A DNA stretch of 64,000 nt from Closterium sp. NIES-65. Lineage: Eukaryota > Streptophyta > Zygnematophyceae > Desmidiales > Closteriaceae. This document shows positions 19,723 through 30,316 of this stretch, piece after piece (position 1 is the first letter of the stretch; each line of letters starts with the position of its first letter). Both the position numbers and the translations under genes were made by a program. The stretch lies in NCBI GenBank assembly GCA_948144175.1, contig CANXME010002562.1:123976-187975 (forward strand), read 5' to 3'. The notes below the pieces were generated by a model, which was not told the DNA's origin, ran no database searches, and was given only the letters and a program-made list of their open reading frames with translations.

Positions 19723-22700
19723 CTAGTTCATGCTCATTCCACTCATGCGCACACAACGCCAATGAGACTCATCCGCAAGCCTCTTGGTGAGGAAGTCTGC
19801 TGGCTGCTGGTGAGTCTTGATGTAGATCGGATTCACCGTCCCCCTCTTCACCTCCTTACGCAGCCAGTGCCACTTGATACGCATGTGCTTGTTCAGCCCA
19901 TGAAGCACAGCGTTCCTGGCCATCCCAAGAGCTCCCTTGCTATCACAAAACAGCGGCGTAGCAACCTTTTGCTCCTGGCCAATCTCCTCCAACAGCCTCC
20001 TCAGCCAAATCACCTCCTTCACCCCATGGAACATCGCCATGTACTCTGATTCCACGGAAGAGAGTGCTGTCTCCGTCTGCTTCTTTGACCTCCAACTAAC
20101 CGGTCCTCCCCCAACTACGCAGATGTATCCTCCCACAGATGAGGAATCCTCCTTCTCAGAGGCCCACGTAGCATCAGTAAAGCAAGTGAGAAAAAGCTTG
20201 CCTTCTCCAAGCCTCTCCCCCTTCTCTTTCAGCACCTCAACCCCTTTCTGCTTCACCTGTGCAGATGCGGAGTATTGAACTCCAATGCTTGGGTGAGAGT
20301 TCAGATACTTCACCACACGCTCAGCTGCATCCACCTGCTCCTCTGATGGATTCTGCACTACCCTAGCCAGCTGCCCAACCGAGAAAGAGATGTCGGGTCT
20401 CGTGTGAACTGCTGCATACAAGAGGCTGCCCACCAAGGACTGAAATTGCTGCTGCTCCTCGGCTTCAACCCCTTCATCCTCTGCAGCTTTCACAAGCTTG
20501 AATTCTGCTGGCAGGGGAGTTGCAACCTTGCGCTCATTCTCAATTCCGTACTTCTCCCCAAGCTCCTTGATGAACTTCTCCTGGTGCAGCTTCAACCACC
20601 TGTGATCCAGATCCCTCTCCACGTGCATCCCGAGGTAGTACTTTACCTCCCCAAGGTTCTTGCACTTGAAGTTCTCCATCAGCTGCTGCTGCACCTTCTG
20701 GATCTCCTTCATGCTGCTGCTAAAGAGAAGAATGTCGTCCACATAGACCAGAAACAGCACCAGCTTCTCCCCCTCCCCCTTGAGAAAGAGGCTCTCATCA
20801 CAGCTGCTGGTCCTGAATCCCATCTCCTCTAAAACAGCTGCCAACTTCTGGTACCAGCAGCGTGGCGCCTGCTTCAAGCCGTAGATGGACTTTTTCAGCT
20901 TGCACACCCTGCCCGTACCATCCTCATACCCAGGTGGCTGCGTCATGAACACCTCCTCCTCTAAAATCCCGTTGAGAAATGCCGTTGATATGTCCATCTG
21001 GATAATGAACTTCCCACTAACGGCTGCATCTGCCAACAAGACACGAAGGGTAGGGGGTTTGGCAGTGGGAGCAAAGATCTCATTGAAGTCCCGCTTCTCC
21101 TTCTGCATAAACCCCTTAGCCACCAACCTACTCTTGTAGATGGTGACCTGCCCCTTGTCGTCAGTCTTGATCCTTAGCACCCACTTGCATTGTACCGCTT
21201 TCTTTCCCTCAGGCAGCACCACTAGTTCCCAAGTCCCATTCTCCAGCAGGCTCTGGTATTCAGCATCCCTGGAAGCTAGCCATTTGTCCCTATCTGGTCC
21301 AGCTAATGCCTCCTCCATGCTAGCTGGTTCCTCTGGTGCAGGGGCAAGAAAACAGTACGCAGGTTGATCCTCCTCATCCGGGTCATAGCCATGCGGTAGA
21401 ATCAGCAATGCCTCCTCGGTTCCAAGCTGCTGCTCCGCTACATCAGCTCCTGCAGTCAGCTTCTTAGTAGCCATACGGGTACGTCCTGGCCTGGAGACGG
21501 GTGTCTCCCATCCCTTCATAATAACACCCTTCGGCTTCTTAGTTTTCCCCTGCTGCTGCTCTCCTCCCTCGGATCCAGCAGCTCCACTAGTGCTACCGCT
21601 AATCTCCACACCATCACCTCCACCAGCAGGTGCCTCCTGCACCTTCTCTTTATCACCACCCTCTGCAGCTGCCTCCTCTCCCTCCTCCCACACACTAGGA
21701 GTCAGGTCCAGCTGCATGGTAATCTGCTCCATCTGCTGGGACACCCTGGCCTCCGGCTGTTTCTCCCAGCTCCCATACATCATGCCCTCAACAAACTTCA
21801 CATCCCTGCTGTCAAACAACACACCCTTGGAAGGCTCCCACAGCAGCCATCCCTTGCTCTCAGCAGCCAGCCCCAAATGCACACACCAGATTGCACTCGC
21901 CCCCAACTTACTGCGGTAGGTCTTGGGGACGTGGGCGACTGCCATGCAACCGAACACCCTCAGCATGTCCACCGGCGGCTTCCTCCCAAGCCACCTCTCC
22001 AACGGCACCCACGAGTCATCCCCAACCTTTGTGAGTACCCTGTTCCTAGCGACGGTAGCGTGCCGAACAGCATGGGGCCACATGGAGTTGCCCAGCCCAG
22101 ATTCTATGAGCAGCGCCCTAGCTGTCTCCAGAATTGTCCGGTTCGCCCGTTCTGCTACACCGTTAGACTGTGGGGTGTAAGCCGTGGTCAGCTCCCTCTG
22201 GATGCCCTGCTTCTTGAGCCAGGCCGTCATCTCAGCTCCAAGGAACTCACCACCCCGATCTGTCCTAATCCGCTTCACCACACACTCCGCTTGCTTCTCC
22301 ACGAATGGCAGCCAATCGTCCCGAATCGTGGAGGCGGCGTGATCTTTCTGCTTCAGCGGATACGCCCACATTAGCCTGCTCCAGTCATCCACTATGGTTA
22401 GGAAGTACCGCTCCCCCTTGTGCCCTTGCACCGGCAGCGGCCCCACCAAGTCCATGTGGACCAGCTCCAACGGCTTTTTGCTCCTGCCAGCCACACTATG
22501 GAAGGGGAAACGGGTGAACTTTGAAAGGAGGCAAATTTCACAGTTATCATCGGGTGGTTGTCCGTTCAGCTTTAAGCCCTTAACGGCTCCATCCTTCTCC
22601 AGCTGCTTCAGCAAAGGCATTGCCACATGCCCCAAACGTCGGTGTGCAGTTGCCCAATCTGTCTCCCCAGATCTGGCCGACACTTTCACACCAACCCCTC

Positions 22701-24303
22701 CAACGGCGTTGCACTCCCCCTGGGATGCAGACCCCTCTCCAGCCTGCCCCCCACCGTGCCACGCCAGCGCCGGCAGCTGCCACATAGATCTGTACACGTC
22801 CTTGCTCTCGTGCAGATCCCAAAGCACCCGATTGCCCAGCTTCCCCTTATAAGTGCGAGCCCCATCCGTGTTGGTGTTCACCCCAGCCTTGCCAAGCTTA
22901 CGGAGGGAGATGAGGTTGGCCTTCAGGTCGGGGACGAGGAGAACGTCGTGCAGCACCACCGGCTTGCCATCCGCTCCCTTAAATGCAGCTCGTCCCGCAC
23001 CAGCCACCTTCAACATGTGTCCAGAGGCAGAGCACACCTCATTAATCGGTGCAGCGCGTACGTCGTCCAGCAGGTCCTTGCGCGGCGTCATTGTCCAAGC
23101 AGCGCCTGTGTCCAACACCCAATAGTCCAGGGGGTGCAGCTCTGCTCTAGCCTTAGCAGATGCGTCTCCTTGCTCCCCCTTGTCTCCCATATGGAAGAAT
23201 TGGCCCGCGGTGCGCTCCTTCTTCTTCTCCGCACCGCCGTTGCCCTTCGGGTTGTTGTCGGACGAATCAGCGACCATGTTGGCGCCGTTTTTCTGGTTCC
23301 TCCGCGCGCCGCCATCCTGGTGACGATTCTGGGGGGTCCATCCATCGGGTTTCTTATAGCACAAAAACCAGGGGTGCCCTTCCTTCTCACAATACCAGCA
23401 ACTCCCTTTCATTTTGCCACCAGCACCCGACTTGCCCCCACGTCCAGATTTCGCACCGCGACCCCAACCGGTACCTCCTTGTTGGTCGTTGGAGTCGTCG
23501 TCTTTCTTTGCACCGCGTCCAGCACCACCGAAGCCACGTCCTTTGCCACGTCGGCTCCCTTGCATCCCGTAGCCGCTGCTGCCGTCGTCTCCACCCCTCA
23601 GTTGGCGGCGACGGAAGTCCTCCTCCAGAATCTTCGTCCGCACCCACTCGAGCGTCCACAAGCTCTGGTTCTGCGGCAGGCTCAATCCGCTCGTAAATTG
23701 AAGCCACGATTCCGGCAGCAGCGAGAGCATCTTCAAGCACTTTGTTTGCTCCGGGTAGGTGATTCCTGCGGTCGCCAACTTCGCGTAGAGGTCGCGCAAT
23801 TTGTCCAGGACAGGTTGTACCGGCTCTCCCTCGCTCAGGCGCAACGCGGACAGCTCCCTCTCCAGCATCAATATTGCAACAACGGAGGTCGGGGCGTGCA
23901 GCTCCTTCAACACCGTCCACGCCTTCGGACCGCACTCAACCTCCGGCAGCAGGTGCATGACGTGGTGACGCTGGTTCAGCTCCAAACTCTGCGACATCAA
24001 GTAGTAGCCAGCCGAGGCGCGCTCGTCCCAATCTTCCTGAAGGGCGGGGTCACTCGGTCTAGGCTCCTCCCCAATCATTAGTTTCAGCAATCCGATTTGA
24101 CGGAAATAAAGTTGCATTTTCCAGGCCCAATCATCATAGCCCTCACCATTGAACTTCTCGACGGTGAAGTTTTTCAGCACCTCCTTGATCAGCGAGCCCT
24201 GGCTTGTTCGCGCTCCCCTTGGCGCAGAAACACCAGAATCATGGCTGCCGCTACGATCTTGGGCTGAAGTTTCACCAGCTACCGCCGAGGTGTTGCCCGC
24301 CAT
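19723..24303 (-). CDS. Intact Ty1/copia Gag-Pol polyprotein (1526 aa), A-I
   Basis: Same length, start (MAGNTS) and stop (TAG) as the A2 product, with a small number of substitutions, for example T for S at residue 12, R for G in AKARAEL, and S for L in GLGNSMWPHA. The CCHC knuckle, protease DTGA, integrase D, D and E, RT YVDD and RNase H acidic residues are all present. It should make the whole replication machinery: capsid and nucleocapsid, protease, integrase, RT and RNase H. It lies between two complete LTRs. The conserved length and lack of stops against the many dead copies nearby suggest recent purifying selection or very recent insertion. Confidence 0.96.
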   Translation of the reverse strand: MAGNTSAVAGETSAQDRSGSHDSGVSAPRGARTSQGSLIKEVLKNFTVEKFNGEGYDDWAWKMQLYFRQIGLLKLMIGEEPRPSDPALQEDWDERASAGYYLMSQSLELNQRHHVMHLLPEVECGPKAWTVLKELHAPTSVVAILMLERELSALRLSEGEPVQPVLDKLRDLYAKLATAGITYPEQTKCLKMLSLLPESWLQFTSGLSLPQNQSLWTLEWVRTKILEEDFRRRQLRGGDDGSSGYGMQGSRRGKGRGFGGAGRGAKKDDDSNDQQGGTGWGRGAKSGRGGKSGAGGKMKGSCWYCEKEGHPWFLCYKKPDGWTPQNRHQDGGARRNQKNGANMVADSSDNNPKGNGGAEKKKERTAGQFFHMGDKGEQGDASAKARAELHPLDYWVLDTGAAWTMTPRKDLLDDVRAAPINEVCSASGHMLKVAGAGRAAFKGADGKPVVLHDVLLVPDLKANLISLRKLGKAGVNTNTDGARTYKGKLGNRVLWDLHESKDVYRSMWQLPALAWHGGGQAGEGSASQGECNAVGGVGVKVSARSGETDWATAHRRLGHVAMPLLKQLEKDGAVKGLKLNGQPPDDNCEICLLSKFTRFPFHSVAGRSKKPLELVHMDLVGPLPVQGHKGERYFLTIVDDWSRLMWAYPLKQKDHAASTIRDDWLPFVEKQAECVVKRIRTDRGGEFLGAEMTAWLKKQGIQRELTTAYTPQSNGVAERANRTILETARALLIESGLGNSMWPHAVRHATVARNRVLTKVGDDSWVPLERWLGRKPPVDMLRVFGCMAVAHVPKTYRSKLGASAIWCVHLGLAAESKGWLLWEPSKGVLFDSRDVKFVEGMMYGSWEKQPEARVSQQMEQITMQLDLTPSVWEEGEEAAAEGGDKEKVQEAPAGGGDGVEISGSTSGAAGSEGGEQQQGKTKKPKGVIMKGWETPVSRPGRTRMATKKLTAGADVAEQQLGTEEALLILPHGYDPDEEDQPAYCFLAPAPEEPASMEEALAGPDRDKWLASRDAEYQSLLENGTWELVVLPEGKKAVQCKWVLRIKTDDKGQVTIYKSRLVAKGFMQKEKRDFNEIFAPTAKPPTLRVLLADAAVSGKFIIQMDISTAFLNGILEEEVFMTQPPGYEDGTGRVCKLKKSIYGLKQAPRCWYQKLAAVLEEMGFRTSSCDESLFLKGEGEKLVLFLVYVDDILLFSSSMKEIQKVQQQLMENFKCKNLGEVKYYLGMHVERDLDHRWLKLHQEKFIKELGEKYGIENERKVATPLPAEFKLVKAAEDEGVEAEEQQQFQSLVGSLLYAAVHTRPDISFSVGQLARVVQNPSEEQVDAAERVVKYLNSHPSIGVQYSASAQVKQKGVEVLKEKGERLGEGKLFLTCFTDATWASEKEDSSSVGGYICVVGGGPVSWRSKKQTETALSSVESEYMAMFHGVKEVIWLRRLLEEIGQEQKVATPLFCDSKGALGMARNAVLHGLNKHMRIKWHWLRKEVKRGTVNPIYIKTHQQPADFLTKRLADESHWRCVRMSGMSMN

Positions 24304-24334
24304 AGCTACCTATATCGAGGATCACTATAACGCT

Positions 24335-24346
24335 GCTCTGATACCA
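24335..24346 (-). other. Primer-binding site of A-I
   Basis: Minus strand TGGTATCAGAGC, three bases from the 5' LTR. Confidence 0.85.
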
Positions 24347-24349
24347 GCT

Positions 24350-25442
24350 TGTTGGTGTAAGGGCCTAATAAACTCAAGCTATTAAGACTTTATCACACTT
24401 AAAACCTCTCCTCGGGGTCACCTCCAAGGGTCCTTGGGTGCCTGGTACAAGACCAGCCCCTATCCTCGGGTCCGAGTTTGTAGAGAGAGGGATCAAGAGG
24501 GACTTAGTCAAAACAGCAAGAGTACCTTGAACGTCGCGCAGCGTATCGTGCAGACCGTCGATCGGATTAAGCTGAGAATTTCCTATATCGAAGCTCACTC
24601 TAAGAGCTTTAAAATAAGCCAAGTTGCCTCGCGAAAAGTTCTGCCATTACGAAGTTATGGCTCGGACAGCGTTAGCCTAGCGTTGGAGTGCTAGCGTACT
24701 AGCGTTGACTCGGGTAGCATTCCGCCGTCGCACCGCGTAGAAAAGAAATTCCAGCAAGGAAGGAATTTGCTTGAATCAATTTCACTATATTCAGGTACAA
24801 ACAGAGAAGGAATAAATAGTTCTAGCTAGCAAGGACCTTGGGAATCAACCTGGGAATAACCAGGGATGATCCCAAATAATTCCAAGCAACAGAACCAACC
24901 TGGCTGGACAAAATAGCAGGTGATAGGTTGGTGAACAACCTCTGGTTCTGTTTTTCCAACCTGGGAAAACAACAACCAGGTTCAGGTCCTAAAAACAGAA
25001 CCTGTTTTGTCTTTGCCCAACCAGCCAAATGCTGGTTCCGCTGGTTTCCCCTGGCCCTGTAGCATGCAGATACAGACAAACAACATCCAACCTTCACCTA
25101 AATTGTACCCCTATAGTGCCTGCCCTGCTACACTATAGTCAACCAAACAAAACAGTACAATTTCGAGTTGGATAGAACTGAATCTGCGCAATCAAGTAAG
25201 TTGAACCGCAAAGCTTCCATCTTGGGTTCCTTTGCGAGCTCGTCCTTTCTGCTTGTACTGTTCATAGCGCGTACAATGTTATGCCGAAGCGCACATTTTG
25301 CGAGTACCTGCAAATGCTTCAAGCGAAAATTGCGAAAGCAAACAAACACACAAACATACCATTCACACGCAAATGCATTCGCACACGCATACTCGTACAA
25401 ACAGACGGCAGGATGTCGTGCAATATGAATTTGCACCCAACA
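24350..25442 (-). repeat. 5' LTR of A-I (1093 bp)
   Basis: Inverted ends TGTTGG...CCAACA. It differs from its partner by CAATATG in place of CAATGTG near 25425. It should contain the promoter in the minus orientation. A possible TATA-like TATTTATT lies on the minus strand near 24815-24822, without further support. Confidence 0.95.
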
Positions 25443-27364
25443 CAGTCATCCACTATGGTTAAGAAGTACCGCTCCCCCTTGTGCCCTTGCACCGGCAGCG
25501 GCCCCACCAAGTCCATGTGGACCAGCTCCAACGGCTTTTTGCTCCTGCCAGCCACACTATGGAAGGGGAAACGGGTGAACTTTGAAAGGAGGCAAATTTC
25601 ACAGTTATCATCGGGTGGTTGTCCGTTCAGCTTTAAGCCCTTAACGGCTCCATCCTTCTCCAGCTGCTTCAGCAAAGGCATTGCCACATGCCCCAAACGT
25701 CGGTGTGCAGTTGCCCAATCTGTCTCCCCAGATCTGGCCGACACTTTCACACCAACCCCTCCAACGGCGTTGCACTCCCCCTGGGATGCAGACCCCTCTC
25801 CAGCCTGCCCCCCACCGTGCCATGCCAGCGCCGGCAGCTGCCACATAGATCTGTACACGTCCTTGCTCTCGTGCAGATCCCAAAGCACCCGATTGCCCAG
25901 CTTCCCCTTATAAGTGCGAGCCCCATCCGTGTTGGTGTTCACCCCAGCCTTGCCAAGCTTACGGAGGGAGATGAGGTTGGCCTTCAGGTCGGGGACGAGG
26001 AGAACGTCGTGCAGCACCACCGGCTTGCCATCCGCTCCCTTAAATGCAGCTCGTCCCGCACCAGCCACCTTCAACATGTGTCCAGAGGCAGAGCACACCT
26101 CATTAATCGGTGCAGCGCGTACGTCGTCCAGCAGGTCCTTGCGCGGCGTCATTGTCCAAGCAGCGCCTGTGTCCAACACCCAATAGTCCAGGGGGTGCAG
26201 CTCTGCTCCAGCCTTAGCAGATGCGTCTCCTTGCTCCCCCTTGTCTCCCATATGGAAGAATTGGCCCGCGGTGCGCTCCTTCTTCTTCTCCGCACCGCCG
26301 TTGCCCTTCGGGTTGTTGTCGGACGAATCAGCGACCATGTTGGCGCCGTTTTTCTGGTTCCTCCGCGCGCCGCCATCCTGGTGACGATTCTGGGGGGTCC
26401 ATCCATCGGGTTTCTTATAGCACAAAAACCAGGGGTGCCCTTCCTTCTCACAATACCAGCAACTCCCTTTCATTTTGCCACCAGCACCCGACTTGCCCCC
26501 ACGTCCAGATTTCGCACCGCGACCCCAACCGGTACCTCCTTGTTGGTCGTTGGAGTCGTCGTCTTTCTTTGCACCGCGTCCAGCACCACCGAAGCCACGT
26601 CCTTTGCCACGTCGGCTCCCTTGCATCCCGTAGCCGCTGCTGCCGTCGTCTCCACCCCTCAGTTGGCGGCGACGGAAGTCCTCCTCCAGAATCTTCGTCC
26701 GCACCCACTCGAGCGTCCACAAGCTCTGGTTCTGCGGCAGGCTCAATCCGCTCGTAAATTGAAGCCAAGATTCCGGCAGCAGCGAGAGCATCTTCAAGCA
26801 CTTTGTTTGCTCCGGGTAGGTAATTCCTGCGGTCGCCAATTTCGCGTAGAGGTCGCGCAATTTGTCCAGGACAGGTTGCACCGGCTCTCCCTCGCTCAGG
26901 CGCAACGCGGACAGCTCCCTCTCCAGCATCAATGTTGCAACAACGGAGGTCGGGGCGTGCAGCTCCTTCAACACGGTCCACGCCTTCGGACCGCACTCAA
27001 CCTCCGGCAGCAGGTGCATGACGTGGTGACGCTGGTTTAGCTCCAAACTCTGCGACATCAAGTAGTAGCCAGCCGAGGCGCGCTCGTCCCAATCTTCCTG
27101 AAGGGCGGGGTCACTCGGTCTATGCTCCTCCCCAATCATTAGTTTCAGCAATCCGATTTGACGGAAATAAAGTTGCATTTTCCAGGCCCAATCATCATAG
27201 CCCTCACCATTGAACTTCTCGACGGTGAAGTTTTTCAGCACCTCCTTGATCAGCGAGCCCTGGCTTGTTCGCGCTCCCCTTGGCGCGGAAACACCAGAAT
27301 CATGGCTGCCGCTACGATCTTGGGCTGAAGATTCACCAGCTACCGCCGAGGTGTTGCCCGCCAT
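25443..27364 (-). pseudogene. A-II Gag-Pol, N-terminal part (Gag to integrase core)
   Basis: About 640 codons from MAGNTS at 27364: Gag, CCHC knuckle, protease, pre-integrase region and the first integrase Asp (HMDLVGP). At the CAGTC duplication the frame runs into the A-I 5' LTR and stops at 25319, giving a 681-residue chimeric ORF with about 40 LTR-encoded residues. Such a protein could still supply Gag and protease if expressed from the A-II 5' LTR (inference). Confidence 0.93.
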
Positions 27365-27395
27365 AGCTACCTATAACGAGGATCACTATAACGCA

Positions 27396-27407
27396 GCTCT
27401 GATACCA
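27396..27407 (-). other. Primer-binding site of A-II
   Basis: Minus strand TGGTATCAGAGC, three bases from the LTR at 27411. Confidence 0.85.
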
Positions 27408-27410
27408 GCT

Positions 27411-28503
27411 TGTTGGTGTAAGGGCCTAATAAACTCAAGCTATTAAGACTTTATCACACTTAAAACCTCTCCTCGGGGTCACCTCCAAGGGTCCTTGGGT
27501 GCCTGGTACAAGACCAGCCCCTATCCTCGGGTCCGAGTTTGTAGAGAGAGGGATCAAGAGGGACTTAGTCAAAACAGCAAGAGTACCTTGAACGTCGCGC
27601 AGCGTATCGTGCATACCGTCGATCGGATTAAGCTGAGAATTTCCTATATCGAAGCTCACTCTAAGAGCTTTAAAATAAGCCAAGTTGCCTCGCGAAAAGT
27701 TCTGCCATTACGAAGTTATGGCTCGGACAGCGTTAGCCTAGCGTTGGAGTGCTAGCGTACTAGCGTTGACTCGGGTAGCATTCCGCCGTCGCACCGCGTA
27801 GAAAAGAAATTCCAGCAAGGAAGGAATTTGCTTGAATCAATTTCACTATATTCAGGTACAAACAGAGAAAGAATAAATAGCTCTAGCTAGCAAGGACCTT
27901 GGGAATCAACCTGGGAATAACCAGGGATGATCCCAAATAATTCCAAGCAACAGAACCAACCTGGCTGGACAAAATAGCAGGTGGTAGGTTGGTGAACAAC
28001 CTCTGGTTCTGTTTTTCCAACCTGGGAAAACAACAACCAGGTTCAGGTCCTAAAAACAGAACCTGTTTTGTCTTTGCCCAACCAGCCAAATGCTGGTTCC
28101 GCTGGTTTCCCCTGGCCCTCTAGCATGCAGATACAGACAAACAACATCCAACCTTCACCTAAATTGTACCCCTATAGTGCCTGCCCTGCTACACTATAGT
28201 CAACCAAACAAAACAGTACAATTTCGAGTTGGATAGAACTGAATCTGCGCAATCAAGTAAGTTGAACCGCAAAGCTTCCATCTTGGGTTCCTTTGCGAGC
28301 TCGTCCTTTCTGCTTGTACTGTTCATAGCGCGTACAATGTTATGCCGAAGCGCACATTGTGCGAGTACCTGCGAATGCTTCAAGCGAAAATTGCGAAAGC
28401 AAACAAACACACAAACATACCATTCACACGCAAATGCATTCGCACACGCATACTCGTACAAACAGACGGCAGGATGTCGTGCAATGTGAATTTGCACCCA
28501 ACA
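27411..28503 (-). repeat. 5' LTR of A-II (1093 bp)
   Basis: Pairs with 14789-15881 through shared private variants. It is followed by the target duplication GAATG (28504-28508). Confidence 0.95.
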
Positions 28504-28508
28504 GAATG

Positions 28509-29266
28509 ATCGCCATGCCTACACGTAGGATAGCGCATGTCCGCGCACTGTACAGCACGACCGAAATATCGGTCGTGCATGATTATGGTGAAGGGGTGAT
28601 CAGGATTTCTGTTGAAAAACCTAATCCCGTGTTGATTCGACGAACAGGTAGTTTGGCCAGAAATGTCGCACGCATAATGTGACAATTCGATACAGAGAAG
28701 AAACGGTGATTGTAACTGTAAAGCCTTGGGAAAACGGTAATCCCACACTAGGAAGCATGATTCGACATGTGTGTTCATGATCCGTCGTGAGCGGAGTCAG
28801 CAGGGGCATTTGACAGACATGATATTTGAAGACAGTTATTCTACAGAGCCGAGCCAAGCCAAATCCGCAGCAGTTGGACAACCGTTTTTCTTTGCACATC
28901 TGGTGAAGCCTTGAAGTCTAGTTAAACATATGCTTTGTGCGTGCGTAGTCTTCGATATTAAATGTGTGCTTGTATGAAGCTGCAACAACTCTTTGTGAAT
29001 GAAAATCGCTGTATCGACGTATTGACGTGAGGAGCTTTTCTGCACACGCATCTATCGTTCTTCAACGCTGCGCAATTGAGCTTGGGAATGCTCTTAGTGC
29101 ACACGAGTGTTTTCACACTTGGGAAAACCCCTCTACAAACACGGACCCTCGGTTAGGGGCTGGCTTTGCTAGGCACCCGAGGACCCTTGGAGGTGACCCC
29201 GTGGGGACTACCTATAGTGTATTGAAGGTGTGCTTAAGGGTATCTGGATCCAATTAGTGGTCAACA
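28509..29266 (+). repeat. 3' LTR of J, second part (758 bp)
   Basis: Continuation of the LTR that begins at 14188; total about 1359 bp without A-II. Its end resembles the family A LTR read in the same sense: a block from CTCTACAAAC through AGGGGCTGG to ACCCTTGGAGGTGACCCC (29133-29203). It finishes GGTCAACA. A perfect 10-bp inverted repeat with a 4-base loop lies at 28555-28578. I see no coding sequence. Confidence 0.78.
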
Positions 29267-30316
29267 CCGGAAGCCTCCAACTTTCCCCTCTTCTCCTTCA
29301 GCACATGAAACACCACCATGCAGCCGTAGGCTCTCAGCATGTCGACTACTGGTGCACTCCCATGCCACTTGTTGTAGGGGACCCACTTCTTGTCCCCCAC
29401 AGTCGCCAGCACCCTGTTCTTCACAAGGGCGACCTGCCGAAGTGCTGTCACCCAAAACGGATCCGGCAGCCCTGCACGCCCAAGGAGAGTGCGAGCAGCT
29501 TCATGCAGGGTCCAGTTGAACCACTCAGCCACTGTCTCCAAATCAGCACCAATAAACTCTCCCCCATTGCGGCTGCCCAAAAGAGAAAGGGCCCTCGTGG
29601 AGCCCACCACATCCATGTGCACTAGTGCAAGAGCCTTGGCTGGTCCCATCCTGCTTCTGAAGAGGAACTTGATGAATTTGGTCTCAAGGCATGACAGGCA
29701 GCTCCCAATCTCCTTCGCTGCCCCCTTCACCTCCAAACCCTTCAAGCTCCCATCTTTCACCAACTTCTGCAGCATCGGAATGTTAATGTGACACAACCTC
29801 TCATGCCACGTCTCCCAATCGGCCTCACCACTCCCAGATGAAGCCTTTGCCCATGCAGCTGTTGCATCCACACCAGCAAGCACCTCACCACGTGGCTGCT
29901 GTGGCTGCTGTAGCTTCGTGACTGCATCCAGGTACCCATCAGTTGGTGCAGTCTCCTCTCTTCCCGCAGTTGCTTTAGCCGTTGCCGCTGCCGCTGCCAT
30001 TGCTGGTGGTTTCCCACTCCAAGCATTGATGGGCAGCTGCCATAGGTCCTTGATGCAGCTGCTCTTCTCCTCCAAATCCCACAGCAGCAACTTCCCAAGC
30101 TTTGCGCGGCAGCTGGTTGGGTCGAAGGTCACTTTGGCCTTGCTATTCTACAGCCGGTGCACACAAAGAAGGTTAGCGGACAAACTTTCTGCCAACAGCA
30201 CATTCCCTAGCCCCACTAGTCCCCCATTGGCTCCCATTAGCTTGGCATTCCCAACACCAATCACAGGGAGCAAAGCACCTGAAGCGGTAGCCACAAACGT
30301 GATCTTCCCAAGGGGC
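29267..30316 (-). pseudogene. Copia F protease-integrase remnant
   Basis: Minus-strand remnant of a Copia distantly related to family A. It begins after the solo LTR with a protease segment containing ITFVATASG, has TAG at 30148-30150, then the pre-integrase zinc region (WHERLCHINIPML, SCLSCLETKF) and integrase. The integrase core is internally deleted: HMDVVGS is followed almost at once by RNGGEFIGA, and the third catalytic Glu motif is lost (VAEWFNWTLHEAA). It ends abruptly at 29267 against the J LTR. Not functional. Confidence 0.85.

Larger units (their letters stand above)
18588..25442 (-). mobile_element. Full-length Copia family A element A-I (6855 bp)
   Basis: Complete and apparently recent insertion: 1093-bp LTRs at 18588-19680 and 24350-25442, polypurine tract, intact 1526-residue Gag-Pol, primer-binding site, and perfect 5-bp target duplications CAGTC at 18583-18587 and 25443-25447. 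The LTRs differ at two positions by eye (C/G near 18617, G/A near 25425). It sits in the integrase gene of A-II, same family and orientation. It is the only copy here with both LTRs, both priming sites and an open ORF, so it is the best candidate for an active element. Confidence 0.96.
14789..28503 (-). mobile_element. Copia family A element A-II (host of A-I)
   Basis: Complete minus-strand element with 3' LTR 14789-15881, 5' LTR 27411-28503 and perfect 5-bp duplications GAATG at 14784-14788 and 28504-28508. The LTR pair shares private variants (GAGAAAGAAT, CCCTCTAG, CATTGTGCG), and I count one difference between them (G/T in GTGCAGACC). Its Gag-Pol is split by A-I at duplicated CAGTC. Without A-I and one CAGTC the coding length is exactly 4581 nt, the same as A2, so it was probably intact before being hit. 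Confidence 0.95.
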
